Program-made: the position numbers and the translations under genes
DNA from: Streptomyces sp. SID13726
GTDB taxonomy: Bacteria > Actinomycetota > Actinomycetes > Streptomycetales > Streptomycetaceae
Assembly (NCBI RefSeq): GCF_010548375.1
Contig: NZ_JAAGLY010000002.1
Coordinates: 682,001 to 746,000 of the forward strand
DNA: 64,000 nt
Reading direction: 5' to 3'
Shown: one piece after another, positions 16,461 through 24,870 of the stretch
How the letters are laid out: each line of letters begins with the position of its first letter
Position numbering within the stretch: position 1 is the stretch's first letter
The notes under the pieces: generated by a model
The model's input: only the letters and a program-made list of their open reading frames with translations
Told to the model about the DNA's origin: nothing
Databases searched by the model: none

Positions 16461-18094
16461 GCATCTCCTTGCCGGGGCTGATCGGGGTGGGCCGTGTTCT
16501 GTTCGGGGTGAATGGTGTCCCGTTCGGGGTGAGCGGAGTCCTGTTCGGAGTTGGCGGAGTCCGGTTCGGGGCCCACACCGTCCCGTTCGCGGTGGGCGGT
16601 GCGTTCCGCGTGCAGGTCTTGGGCGAGTCTGCGGGCTCCCGAGCGGTCGAGCTTGCCGACGGTCGTCTGCGGCAACTCGCTGACGGTGAAGGCGAATTCG
16701 GGCCACTTGGCCTTGGAGAGACCGGTACGGGCGAGGTGTGCGGTGATCTCGTCGAGGCCGAGTTCGGCGCTGCCGTCCTCCATCACGACGAGTACGGCGG
16801 CGCGTTCGCCGAGGAGCGGGTCCGGTACGGGGGTGACACAGGCGCGGGCGACCGAGGGGTGGGCGGCGACGGCGCGTTCGATCTCGGTGATGTCGAGGTT
16901 GCGGCCACCGCGGATGATGACGTCCTTCTCCCGGCCCATCACGGTGACCGTGCCGTCCTCGCCGGTCACCAGCAGATCACCGGTGGGGAAGAAGCCGTCC
17001 GGGGTGAGGGCCGGCGGCTCGACCTTGCCGTCGCGGGCGTAGCCGAGGAAGAGGGACGGGCCCCTGACCTGGGCGCGGCCGGTCGCTCCGGGCCCGAGGA
17101 CGGTGCCGTCCCCGGCGACGGCCCGCAGATCCGTACCCGGGAAGGGCCGTCCGTCGCGGCCGAGGCGGATCTCCTCGGGGTCGTCGGGCCGGGGCGAGGT
17201 GTGTCCCAGGCACTCGGACATGCCGAAGACCCGCAGAATCCGTGTCCCGAGGGAGCGTTCGGCGCGGGCGAGGGCACCTCGGTCCATGGGGCCACCGCCG
17301 ACGGTGATCGAACGGACCCCGCCGAGAACCTTCGAGCCCGCAGCGGCGGAACCCATCTGGAGGGCCATGGTCGGCACGCACATGGTCCACCGGACGTCAT
17401 GCGCGGCCATCCGCGCGAGCGCCTCCTCACGGTCCCAGCGGCCGGACAGCACGAGCGGTCCGCCCAGCATCAGCGAGAGACAGACGCCGAAGCAGTAGGC
17501 GGCGGTCGAGGAGAGCGGGACGACGGCGGCCACCGCGTCCCCCGTACGCAGCCCGTTGACGTCGATCGTGCACGAGCAGGCGTAGCGCAGGGCGCTCTCG
17601 GACTGGACGACCCCCTTGGGGCGTCCGGTGGAGCCGGAGGTGAGGCCGATGACCGCGCCGCCGGACCAGCGGGAGACATCGCGCGGGCCGCTACCGGCCC
17701 GGACCGTCCAGCCGTCCAGGGCCTCGGCCGCCGGTGCGTCCGGCAGGCCCTGGCCGCCGCCCCACTCCTCGATGGCGGCGGGCTCGGCGATCAGGACGTC
17801 CGGCCGGATGTCCTCGACGGCGGCGGCGAACTCGGCGCCTGTCGTGTGCCGGTTCACCAGGGCCAGGACCCCGCCGGTCAGCCCCACGGCGAGGGTCGCG
17901 GCGACGGTGCGCCACGAGTTGTCGGCCTGGAGGAGGACGGTGCCGCCGGGCGTGCCGTCCGGGGTCATCGTCTCGGCCAGTTCGGTCGCGCGCCGCAGGA
18001 GGTCGCGTGCGCCGTGGGGTCCGTGGTCGTCGACGACCGCTGTGAAGTCGGCCTGTTCGGAGCGGTCGTAGAACTCCCGCACTGTCTGTCGCAT
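16457..18094 (-). CDS. Acyl-CoA synthetase (AMP-forming) with a repetitive C-terminal tail
   Basis: A 545-residue class I adenylate-forming enzyme. The P-loop GLTSGSTGRPKG lies near residue 150, the adenylate region (RVFGMSECLGH) near 270, and the hinge plus A8 motif (TGDLLVTGEDGTVTVMGREKDVIIRGG) near 365-395. The catalytic Lys is in TTVGKLDRSGAR near 483. It would activate a carboxylic acid to its CoA thioester, the likely entry step of the pathway. The last 45 or so residues form a hydrophilic tail of heptapeptide repeats of the type PExDSAH, absent from ordinary ligases. ATG at 18094 has an AGGAG Shine-Dalgarno; longer starts upstream would include repeat DNA. Confidence 0.88.
   Translation of the reverse strand: MRQTVREFYDRSEQADFTAVVDDHGPHGARDLLRRATELAETMTPDGTPGGTVLLQADNSWRTVAATLAVGLTGGVLALVNRHTTGAEFAAAVEDIRPDVLIAEPAAIEEWGGGQGLPDAPAAEALDGWTVRAGSGPRDVSRWSGGAVIGLTSGSTGRPKGVVQSESALRYACSCTIDVNGLRTGDAVAAVVPLSSTAAYCFGVCLSLMLGGPLVLSGRWDREEALARMAAHDVRWTMCVPTMALQMGSAAAGSKVLGGVRSITVGGGPMDRGALARAERSLGTRILRVFGMSECLGHTSPRPDDPEEIRLGRDGRPFPGTDLRAVAGDGTVLGPGATGRAQVRGPSLFLGYARDGKVEPPALTPDGFFPTGDLLVTGEDGTVTVMGREKDVIIRGGRNLDITEIERAVAAHPSVARACVTPVPDPLLGERAAVLVVMEDGSAELGLDEITAHLARTGLSKAKWPEFAFTVSELPQTTVGKLDRSGARRLAQDLHAERTAHRERDGVGPEPDSANSEQDSAHPERDTIHPEQNTAHPDQPRQGDA
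16480..16605 (-). repeat. 21-bp tandem repeat encoding the heptapeptide tail of the ligase
   Basis: Copies start at 16480, 16501, 16522, 16543, 16564 and 16585 with an exact 21-bp period; each keeps a TTCGGGGTG-like core. In frame they encode seven-residue units such as SEQDSAH, PERDTIH and PEQNTAH. Confidence 0.8.
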
Positions 18095-18098
18095 CCGT

Positions 18099-18163
18099 CT
18101 CCTCGCCTCTTTGCGAAGGCTGTCCGCCATGTCGCGAGGGCTCCTCGCCGCTTCGCGAAGGGC
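18099..18163. promoter_or_regulatory. Pair of 22-bp imperfect direct repeats upstream of the ligase gene
   Basis: CTCCTCGCCTCTTTGCGAAG (18099 on) recurs as CTCCTCGCCGCTTCGCGAAG at 18141, 42 bp apart (four helical turns). The second copy contains the palindrome CTTCGCGAAG. They lie between the EthD-like gene and the ligase start, spanning its RBS region. Same-face spacing is consistent with cooperative binding of a regulator, but recent duplication is an alternative. Confidence 0.4.
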
Positions 18164-18192
18164 CCCCGGTACGACACGGGCGCCCGGTGTGC

Positions 18193-18513
18193 TCAGCCGC
18201 CGTACATCTCCATCTCGCCGCCCATGACGGCGATCCGGCGTCCGCGCATGTCTCCGACCTGGGCGACGGCCGCCGCCCACTCCGGGCTCCGGAGTGCCGT
18301 GCGCAGGTCCTCGGCGGTGTCGAAGCTCAGGACGGAGACGCCGTCCCAGCCCTCGGAGCGCGGTTCGAGGGCCTCGTCGATGTCGGTGTGCCGCCAGGAC
18401 CTGAGCCCGGGCAGGTGCCGGGTGAGTTCGGCGTGCTCGCCGCGCCACCAGGCGATGAACCGCTCGTGGGTCCAGTCGGGCGGCCGGGCGGCCAGCAGGA
18501 CGAGGTTGTACAT
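18193..18513 (-). CDS. EthD-domain protein
   Basis: A 106-residue ferredoxin-fold (dimeric alpha-beta barrel) protein. It begins YNLVLLAARPPDWTHERFIAWWRGEHAEL, matching the EthD pattern of a Trp-x2-His region, and ends with GRRIAVMGGEMEMYGG. EthD-like proteins occur in ether and polyketide metabolism as small enzymes or accessory factors. ATG at 18513 has a GGAGA Shine-Dalgarno. The gene lies in a run of minus-strand catabolic genes between the two SnoaL-like genes and the ligase, consistent with a role in processing the same substrate. Catalysis versus accessory function cannot be decided here. Confidence 0.8.
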   Translation of the reverse strand: MYNLVLLAARPPDWTHERFIAWWRGEHAELTRHLPGLRSWRHTDIDEALEPRSEGWDGVSVLSFDTAEDLRTALRSPEWAAAVAQVGDMRGRRIAVMGGEMEMYGG

Positions 18514-18570
18514 CGCGCGTCTCCAGGTCGTTCGTCGTGCCTCGGGGTTCCTCAGGTGACTCGGGGTTCC

Positions 18571-18963
18571 TCAGGTGAACAGGACTGCGGGCGAGCGCCC
18601 GATCAGCAGCCGTCGCACCCGGCCCCGGTCGTCCAGCCGGGCCGAGGCCACGAAAGTCGCCTCCGGCACTCCCGACCTGCGGACCTCTCCGAGGTACAGC
18701 TCGTCCCGGCCGACCGTGGAGGCGGTGAGCGCGTGATGGGTGCGGACACCCACCTCGCGCTGAGCGAGATAGCCCTCCATCTCGGCCCGGCCGCCGTGGA
18801 AGTCGGTGCCGGCGTCGCCGCCGGTGGAGAAGAGGATCGAGAACGAGAAGTCGTCGCTGATCAGGTCGAGGATGCGGTCGGCGTCGTCGCTGTCCAGGAT
18901 CCCGAACCAGGTGGTCAGGAACGGGGCCGCGGAGGTGGACGGCGTATCCGCCCGCGCGCTCAC
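18571..18963 (-). CDS. SnoaL/NTF2-like protein
   Basis: A 130-residue NTF2-fold protein: a helix (FLTTWFGILDSDDADRILDLISDDFSFSILF) followed by the curved sheet that makes a conical pocket. Members include polyketide cyclases, ketosteroid isomerases and dehydratases. The His and Asp pattern (GTDFHGGRAEMEGYL, then RTHHAL) leaves an acid-base role possible, but catalytic residues are not certain. The GTG start overlaps the stop of the upstream SnoaL-like gene (GTGA), so they are translated together and may form a heteromeric pair. In a steroid or terpenoid pathway, such a protein could be an isomerase. Confidence 0.75.
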   Translation of the reverse strand: MSARADTPSTSAAPFLTTWFGILDSDDADRILDLISDDFSFSILFSTGGDAGTDFHGGRAEMEGYLAQREVGVRTHHALTASTVGRDELYLGEVRRSGVPEATFVASARLDDRGRVRRLLIGRSPAVLFT

Positions 18964-19310
18964 GGCCGGTCCACGAGGTCGAAGTCGGGGGTGAAGAAGG
19001 ACTGGTAGCCGGCCATCAGCCCGGCGGGCGAGACCCGTACGGCGGACAGGAAGGCGCCCGTGGTCACGCCCTGGTCGACGACGAAGCCGTACGCCGTCTC
19101 GACATCGCCGTCGACGGCGTACCGCACGATCTCGTGCCGGCGGTCCACCGCGTTGCGCCCGGCGATATAAGCGGCGAAGTCCTCGCGGGAGGCGCCGGTC
19201 CGTTGCCCGCCGGGGAGGGAGATGAGGAACCGGAAGTCCGGTTCGATGAGCTCCAGGGCCTTCTCCGGGTCCTGGCCGTCCATTCTGGCCATGTATTCGC
19301 GCAGCACCAT
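18960..19310 (-). CDS. SnoaL/NTF2-like protein, first gene of the ligase transcription unit
   Basis: A 116-residue NTF2-fold protein (MVLREYMARMDGQDPEKALELIEPDFRFLISLPGGQRTGASREDFAAYIAGR). Like its downstream partner it has a helical N-terminus and pocket-forming sheet, and the two are only distantly similar. ATG at 19310 with a GGGAGAG Shine-Dalgarno is preferred; the longer reading to 19343 starts at a poorly supported TTG in the operator region. The promoter and operator b lie directly upstream. It heads a run of five minus-strand genes ending with the MBL hydrolase. Function within the family is unknown. Confidence 0.72.
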   Translation of the reverse strand: MVLREYMARMDGQDPEKALELIEPDFRFLISLPGGQRTGASREDFAAYIAGRNAVDRRHEIVRYAVDGDVETAYGFVVDQGVTTGAFLSAVRVSPAGLMAGYQSFFTPDFDLVDRP

Positions 19311-19341
19311 TGCCGATCGCTCTCCCTCAGCGCCATGAAAC

Positions 19342-19359
19342 AACCTGAGTTCAGTTCAG
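19342..19359 (-). promoter_or_regulatory. Operator site b of the locus-wide 18-bp motif
   Basis: On the minus strand this reads CTGAACTGAACTCAGGTT, matching most of the consensus CTGAAyTGAnTTCAyTTT. It begins just downstream of the -10 box of the SnoaL/ligase unit. Confidence 0.5.
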
Positions 19360-19363
19360 TTTG

Positions 19364-19392
19364 ACTGTAAGGCAGCGTCCCGCCTCCTACAA
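19364..19392 (-). promoter_or_regulatory. Promoter of the SnoaL-EthD-ligase-MBL unit
   Basis: On the minus strand, TTGTAG (19392-19387) and TACAGT (19369-19364) are 17 bp apart. Operator b lies immediately downstream, over the expected transcription start. Confidence 0.5.
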
Positions 19393-19400
19393 GAGGCGGG
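19379..19400. terminator. 22-bp palindrome, terminator or operator
   Basis: CCCGCCTC (19379-19386), a 6-nt spacer CTACAA, then GAGGCGGG (19393-19400) form a perfect 8-bp stem. It lies 119 bp downstream of the tetR stop on the minus strand and overlaps the -35 box of the next unit. It may end the tetR transcript, but there is no U-tract, so an operator role is equally possible. Confidence 0.4.
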
Positions 19401-19434
19401 ACGTAGACCGAGGAGGCCGAGGTCCGGCAGGCTT

Positions 19435-19506
19435 CCCGAACCGAACCGAACCGACCTGAACCAACCAGACCCGACCCGACCCGACCCGGCCCGAACCGGC
19501 CCGGCC
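19435..19506. repeat. Degenerate pentanucleotide repeat (CCGAA/CCCGA)n
   Basis: About 70 bp made mostly of five-base units CCGAA, CCGAC and CCAGA in tandem, between the tetR stop and the palindrome at 19379. No coding frame with normal codon use crosses it. It looks like a slippage tract. Confidence 0.6.
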
Positions 19507-19518
19507 TCGCGCCGGAAC

Positions 19519-20145
19519 CTAGTCCGCGACCATCCGCACCACACACCCCTCGATCAACTCACTGATCTCCGACAGGGGAATCGCCCCGGTCGGCCGGTAC
19601 CACCGCCACACACTCACGATCATGCCGAGGACGGCGAGCCCGAGCGTGTGCGCGTCCCGGACCTGGAAGGAGCCCTTGGCCATGCCGCGCATGAGCAGGT
19701 TCGTCCAGTCCCGCTCGACCATCTGGACCAGCTGGCGGGCGGCGACCCGCTCGGTCTCCTCGCGCTTGGACTTCCGCGGGGTGGCGAGCAGGGACATGTT
19801 GGCCTGGAGGATGCGCATCTGGCGGATCTCGTGCTCGGTGACCGCGAAGGCCGAGCGGACGGCGGCGCGCACCTCCTCCACGGGCTCCGTCTCGTCGGCC
19901 GTGGCCTCGACGAACTGGTCGTGGGAACGCTGGAGTTCGAGGCGCATGATGGTCAGCAGGCAGTGGGCCTTGGACTCGAAGTAGTGGTAAAGGGCGGTCT
20001 GTCCGATGCCCACCCGGTCGGCCACGTCCGACCACTTGGTGTTCTCGTAGCCGTCCTCCCCGAACCGCTCGACGGCGGCCACGAGGATCGCGCCGCGCTT
20101 CGACCTGGGGCCCTCCTCCGGATCCACGATCCGCGCCCTTGGCAT
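19519..20145 (-). CDS. TetR/AcrR-family transcriptional regulator
   Basis: A 208-residue regulator. The N-terminal helix-turn-helix is clear (GAILVAAVERFGEDGYENTKWSDVADRVGIGQTALYHYFESKAHCL), with the TALYHYF recognition helix typical of TetR proteins. The C-terminal ligand-binding half is helical and ends SVWRWYRPTGAIPLSEISELIEGCVV, resembling regulators of fatty-acid or sterol catabolism. ATG at 20145 with a GGGAGA Shine-Dalgarno; an upstream in-frame start is unsupported. It sits centrally among seven copies of an 18-bp motif located at promoters of the catabolic genes, including a weaker one upstream of itself, so it is the prime candidate repressor of the locus. The inducer is probably a CoA thioester or the substrate. 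Confidence 0.88.
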   Translation of the reverse strand: MPRARIVDPEEGPRSKRGAILVAAVERFGEDGYENTKWSDVADRVGIGQTALYHYFESKAHCLLTIMRLELQRSHDQFVEATADETEPVEEVRAAVRSAFAVTEHEIRQMRILQANMSLLATPRKSKREETERVAARQLVQMVERDWTNLLMRGMAKGSFQVRDAHTLGLAVLGMIVSVWRWYRPTGAIPLSEISELIEGCVVRMVAD

Positions 20146-20209
20146 CGTCTGTCTCCCTCTCCTCGCACGAGCGGTACCGATCACCGTCCGGTCGTCCGAG
20201 AGTAGACCC

Positions 20210-20227
20210 AAGTTCAAGTCGGTTACG
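20210..20227 (+). promoter_or_regulatory. Weak copy of the 18-bp motif upstream of tetR (site g)
   Basis: AAGTTCAAGTCGGTTACG matches the inverse of site d at 12 of 18 positions. On the minus strand it lies just upstream of a possible -10 box (TACTCT), consistent with autoregulation. Weaker than sites a-f. Confidence 0.35.
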
Positions 20228-20306
20228 AATCGAGGATCGGGCGGGAAACGTGCGGCGGCCGAGTGTCCGAGGTCCGGTGTGGGGCGCCGTCACCCGCCCC
20301 TCCTGC

Positions 20307-21119
20307 TCACCTACCCCCTGCTCCCCCGGCTCCCTGCACACCCCCCTCCCTGAATTCAGCTCGGCGCCCGGCCAGGAACGCCGCCACGCCCTCCCGCCCT
20401 TCCCCGGACATCGCGGCGACGGCCAGATGCCGGGCCTCCGCGTCCAAGTGGTCGTCGAGACCCGTGGTGAGCGCCCGTCCGACCAGCCGCCGTGTCACCC
20501 CGTACGCCGCCGTCGCACCGCGGGCCAGCTCCCTGGCCGTACGTTCCGCTTCCCCGGTCAGCCGTTCCGGCGGGACGACCCGGCCCACGAGCCCCATCTC
20601 CAGCGCCTCGGCGGCCGGGACACACCGGTTGGTGAGCAGCAGGTCCAGGGCCCGGCGCGGTCCGACGAGTCGCGGCAGGGACCAGCTGACCCCGGCGTCC
20701 GGCGTGTACCCGATCGCGGTGTACGCGGCCGTGAAGCCGGCGTCGCTCGCCGCGAGGCTCACGTCGGCCGCCCCCACGAGCCCGAGTCCGGCCCCCGCGA
20801 CGGCCCCCTGTACGGCGACCACCAGCGGTGCGTCCAGTCCGGCGAGCACCCGCAGCGCCCCGTGGAGCGCGTCGGTCACGTCGATGAGATGCGCGGCCAG
20901 GCGCTCCCCGGACAGCACGGCGAACTCCTTCAGATCGCCCCCGACGCAGAAGGACCGTCCCCGCCCGGTGAGCAGTACGGCCCGGGCCCGCGCTTTCTCG
21001 CACTCCCGGGCGGCGTCCAGCAGCGCACGGGCCGTCTCCAGGTCGATGGCGTTGCCCGCCCCACGGCACATCGCGATCCGCGCCAGCCCGTCGCCGTCGA
21101 CCTCGACCGTGACCCTCAT
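20307..21119 (-). CDS. Enoyl-CoA hydratase/isomerase family protein
   Basis: A 270-residue crotonase-fold enzyme. The oxyanion-hole regions are GRGRSFCVGGDLKEF near residue 57 and VQGAVAGAGLGLVGAADVSLA near 105, with the trimerisation end at the C-terminus. The position usually filled by the first catalytic Glu of hydratases (A-G-G/A region) is occupied by a neutral residue, so it may act as an isomerase, hydrolase or atypical hydratase. ATG at 21119 overlaps the stop of the upstream SDR (ATGA). It is the last gene of a long minus-strand operon that starts at 28382. The C-terminus is Gly/Ala-rich. Confidence 0.82.
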   Translation of the reverse strand: MRVTVEVDGDGLARIAMCRGAGNAIDLETARALLDAARECEKARARAVLLTGRGRSFCVGGDLKEFAVLSGERLAAHLIDVTDALHGALRVLAGLDAPLVVAVQGAVAGAGLGLVGAADVSLAASDAGFTAAYTAIGYTPDAGVSWSLPRLVGPRRALDLLLTNRCVPAAEALEMGLVGRVVPPERLTGEAERTARELARGATAAYGVTRRLVGRALTTGLDDHLDAEARHLAVAAMSGEGREGVAAFLAGRRAEFREGGVQGAGGAGGR

Positions 21120-21883
21120 CGCGCGGTCCACCCCCCGTCCACGGTGAGCACCTGCCCGGTGCAGTAGGACGACGCGTCCGAGGCCAGATACAGCAGCGCC
21201 CCGTCCAGCTCCCCCACCTCACCGCCCCGCCCCAGCATCGCCCCGCGCTCGACCCACCGCCGGGAGCGCTCGTCCGCGAACAGCCCCTCCGTCATCTCCG
21301 AGCGGAACCAGCCGGGCGCGAGCGCGTTGACCCGTACCCCCGACCGTCCCCACTGCCCCGCGAGTTCCCTGGTCAGCCCGACGAGCCCGGCCTTGGACGC
21401 GGCATAGGCCGCCCCGCCCAGCGGAGCGCCGGAGACCAGGCCGAGCACGGAGGAGACGTTCACCACCGATCTCGTACGACCGTCTGCGGCCCCCGGCGTC
21501 GCGGCCAGCAGCCGCGCCAGGTGGAAGGGGGCCACGAGGTTCACGTCCAGCACCCCGGCGAAGTCCTCGGCGCTCTCGTCCTCGGCCCGTACGGCACCGG
21601 GCGCGCCGGCGTTGTTGACGAGGACGTCGACGCGGCCGGTCTCGTCGAGCGCCGTCTCCATCAGCCGTACCCGGTCCTCCTCCCGCGAGACGTCACAGAC
21701 CACGGGATGGATACGCGGGTCCTCGTCGGCGAGTTCCTTGAGCTTCTCCAGCCGCCGGGCCGCGGCAAGGACCGTGGCCCCGGCCGAGGCGAGCACCAGG
21801 GCGAACCGGGCTCCGAGTCCGGAGGACGCCCCGGTGACCACGGCGGTCCGGCCGCGCAGTGAGAACAGCTCGGCCGGTGTCAT
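21116..21883 (-). CDS. SDR-family oxidoreductase
   Basis: A 255-residue short-chain dehydrogenase with GASSGLGAR near residue 17, VLVNNAGAPG near 95, Ser in NVSSVLGL and the YAASKAG catalytic motif. The basic AARR after strand 2 suggests NADP(H) preference. ATG at 21883 overlaps the stop of the preceding SDR (ATGA), and its own stop overlaps the hydratase start, so three genes are translationally linked. It probably catalyses a hydroxyacyl-CoA or ring alcohol redox step of the pathway. Confidence 0.88.
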   Translation of the reverse strand: MTPAELFSLRGRTAVVTGASSGLGARFALVLASAGATVLAAARRLEKLKELADEDPRIHPVVCDVSREEDRVRLMETALDETGRVDVLVNNAGAPGAVRAEDESAEDFAGVLDVNLVAPFHLARLLAATPGAADGRTRSVVNVSSVLGLVSGAPLGGAAYAASKAGLVGLTRELAGQWGRSGVRVNALAPGWFRSEMTEGLFADERSRRWVERGAMLGRGGEVGELDGALLYLASDASSYCTGQVLTVDGGWTAR

Positions 21884-22652
21884 GCCTCCACCCCGATCGG
21901 CAGCACGGTCGCGCCGCCGTCCAGGACCAGGGTCTGCCCCGTCATCCAGGACGAGGCGTCGGAGGCGAGGAAGAGCGCCGCGTGGGCGACGTCCTCCACC
22001 GTCCCGAGTCGCCGCAGCGGGAGCTTCGCGGTCAGGATCGGCTCTCTCGGCTCCCATACGGCCCGCGCCAGCTCGGTCTTGATCAGCCCGGGCGCGATGG
22101 CGTTCACGCGGGCCATCGGGCCGAGTTCGTAGGCGAGTTGGCGGGTCATGTGGAGCATGGCGGCCTTGGTGGCGTTGTACCAGCCGATGTGGGGGTCGAC
22201 GATCAGCCCGCCCACGGAGGCGATGTTGACCACCGCTCCCCCGTGCTCGCCCATCCACGCCCGCCAGGCGCACCGGGTCCAGGCGATCATGCCGTACTGG
22301 TTGACCCGCACGGTCTTCTCCGCGCGGGGCAGGTCGAGGTCGAGCAGGTCGCCCATGTACGGGTTGGTGGCCGCGTTGTTGACCAGCACGTCCAGGCTGC
22401 CGAAGCGGGCCGTGGTCTCCTCGACGCAGCGCTCGGCGTCCTCGGGCTCCCCGGCGTTGGCGACCACCTCGTGGACCTCGCCGTCCCCTTTGACCCGCAG
22501 CAACTCCGCGCGAGCCGCCGCCAGTCCGTCCGCCTTCCGGGCGGCGATGACGACATGGGCGCCCGCCTCCCGGTACGCCTTGGCGATGCCGAGCCCGATG
22601 CCCCGGGAGCCGCCGGTGATCAGGGCGACCCGTCCCTCCAGTCGATGTCCGT

Positions 22653-22656
<4 letters not shown>
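21880..22656 (-). CDS. SDR-family oxidoreductase
   Basis: A 258-residue short-chain dehydrogenase. It has GGSRGIGLG near residue 15, VLVNNAAT near 92 (an NNAA variant of NNAG), and the catalytic YNATKAA with a Ser in VVNIASVGG. The C-terminus (SSWMTGQTLVLDGGATVLP) is typical. The AARK segment suggests NADP preference. The start is GTG at 22656, overlapping the stop of the acyl-CoA dehydrogenase gene (GTGA). It belongs to the nine-gene operon running from 28382 to 20307. Substrate unknown. Confidence 0.88.
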
Positions 22657-23873
<1,217 letters not shown>

Positions 23874-23885
23874 GGTGGCGCTCCT

Positions 23886-24839
23886 TCAGGGCCGTCGGGC
23901 GAGGAGGTCGTGGGCCGTGCGGATCATCGCGGCGATGGTCGGCGGCAGCCGCTCCTGGTCGGGGTCGTGGTGCTTGCCCTCGCGGTGGCGGCGCAGGTTG
24001 TGGCCCATGATCGCGGCCATCTTGGTGCGGGCCAGGGCCCGGAACCAGTCGAGGGCGGGGGGTTCGGGGCGTCCGTCGAGGTAGGCGGTGAGGAGGTCCT
24101 GCTCGGTGGGCAGGCCGGGGACGGCGTGGCCCAGCCGGGGGAAGTTGCGGTGGTCGGCGAAGAGGAGGAACCAGGCGAGGTCGATGCGGGGATCGCCGTA
24201 CCCCCAGATCTCCCAGTCCACGACGGCGGCGGGCCGTTCGCCCTGGCACAGGACGTTGCCGAGGCGGAAGTCGCCGTGGGTGAGGGCGGGGGGCACGCTC
24301 TCGGGGATGCGGGCGGCCAGTGCGTCCAGCACTTCCTCGGCGCCGGGGCGGAGTTCGGTCGGGACCGCGCGCATGGTGCGGCTCCACCGCTCCGACTCGG
24401 CTGCGGGGCCCAGGGATTCGACGGCTCCGGTGCTTACGTCGTGCAGGTCGCGCAGTACGGCGGCCAGCGCCAGCATCCGAGTCCGGCACAGTCGCGGGTC
24501 GAGTGCGTGCTCGTCGAGGACCGGTTCGATCGCCTCGCCCGGCACGAACTCCATGGCGAACCAGGCGGGTTCGTGCTCGTCGACGGCGACGACGCCCGGG
24601 ACGGGCACGGGTGATCCGGCGAGGGCGCGCAGGATGCGGGCCTGGCGCAGGACGTCGTTGCGGCCGACGGGGCGTTGGCCCGGGGGTACCGCCTTCACGA
24701 CGCGGGAGACGGGTCCGGCCGTGATGGAGTAGGTGAGTCCCGAGTGGCCGCCGGGCAGGGTGCGCAGGCTGCCGTATTCGGCGCCGAGACGCCCGCGGAC
24801 CCGTCGCTCCAGTTCCGTCACCTCGGTCAGGGTGCTCAA
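23886..24839 (-). CDS. APH-like phosphotransferase (ACAD10/11 N-domain type)
   Basis: A 317-residue kinase-fold protein of the aminoglycoside-phosphotransferase family. It has a Gly-rich loop (LPGGHSGLTYSI), the catalytic THGDFRLGNVLC and the metal-binding VVDWEIWGYGDPRIDLAWF. The start is an unusual TTG at 24839, supported by a strong AGGAGAAGGA Shine-Dalgarno; the next in-frame candidate, GTG seven codons later, has none. It lies 12 bp upstream of the ACAD10/11-like gene. This family phosphorylates 4-hydroxyacyl-CoAs in the established ACAD11 pathway; antibiotic resistance is unlikely given the setting. ATP as donor is assumed. Confidence 0.82.
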   Translation of the reverse strand: MSTLTEVTELERRVRGRLGAEYGSLRTLPGGHSGLTYSITAGPVSRVVKAVPPGQRPVGRNDVLRQARILRALAGSPVPVPGVVAVDEHEPAWFAMEFVPGEAIEPVLDEHALDPRLCRTRMLALAAVLRDLHDVSTGAVESLGPAAESERWSRTMRAVPTELRPGAEEVLDALAARIPESVPPALTHGDFRLGNVLCQGERPAAVVDWEIWGYGDPRIDLAWFLLFADHRNFPRLGHAVPGLPTEQDLLTAYLDGRPEPPALDWFRALARTKMAAIMGHNLRRHREGKHHDPDQERLPPTIAAMIRTAHDLLARRP

Positions 24840-24870
24840 CGTCCTTCTCCTCTCGGCTGTTGGGAGGTGG

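Noticed and set aside
16480..19506. CRISPR or mobile-element repeats
   Set aside because: The repeats are short, contiguous or coding, without unique spacers or inverted ends, and no transposase gene is present.
23886..24839. Aminoglycoside resistance gene
   Set aside because: Although APH-like in fold, it is embedded in a beta-oxidation operon next to an ACAD10/11-like dehydrogenase, so a catabolic kinase is more likely.
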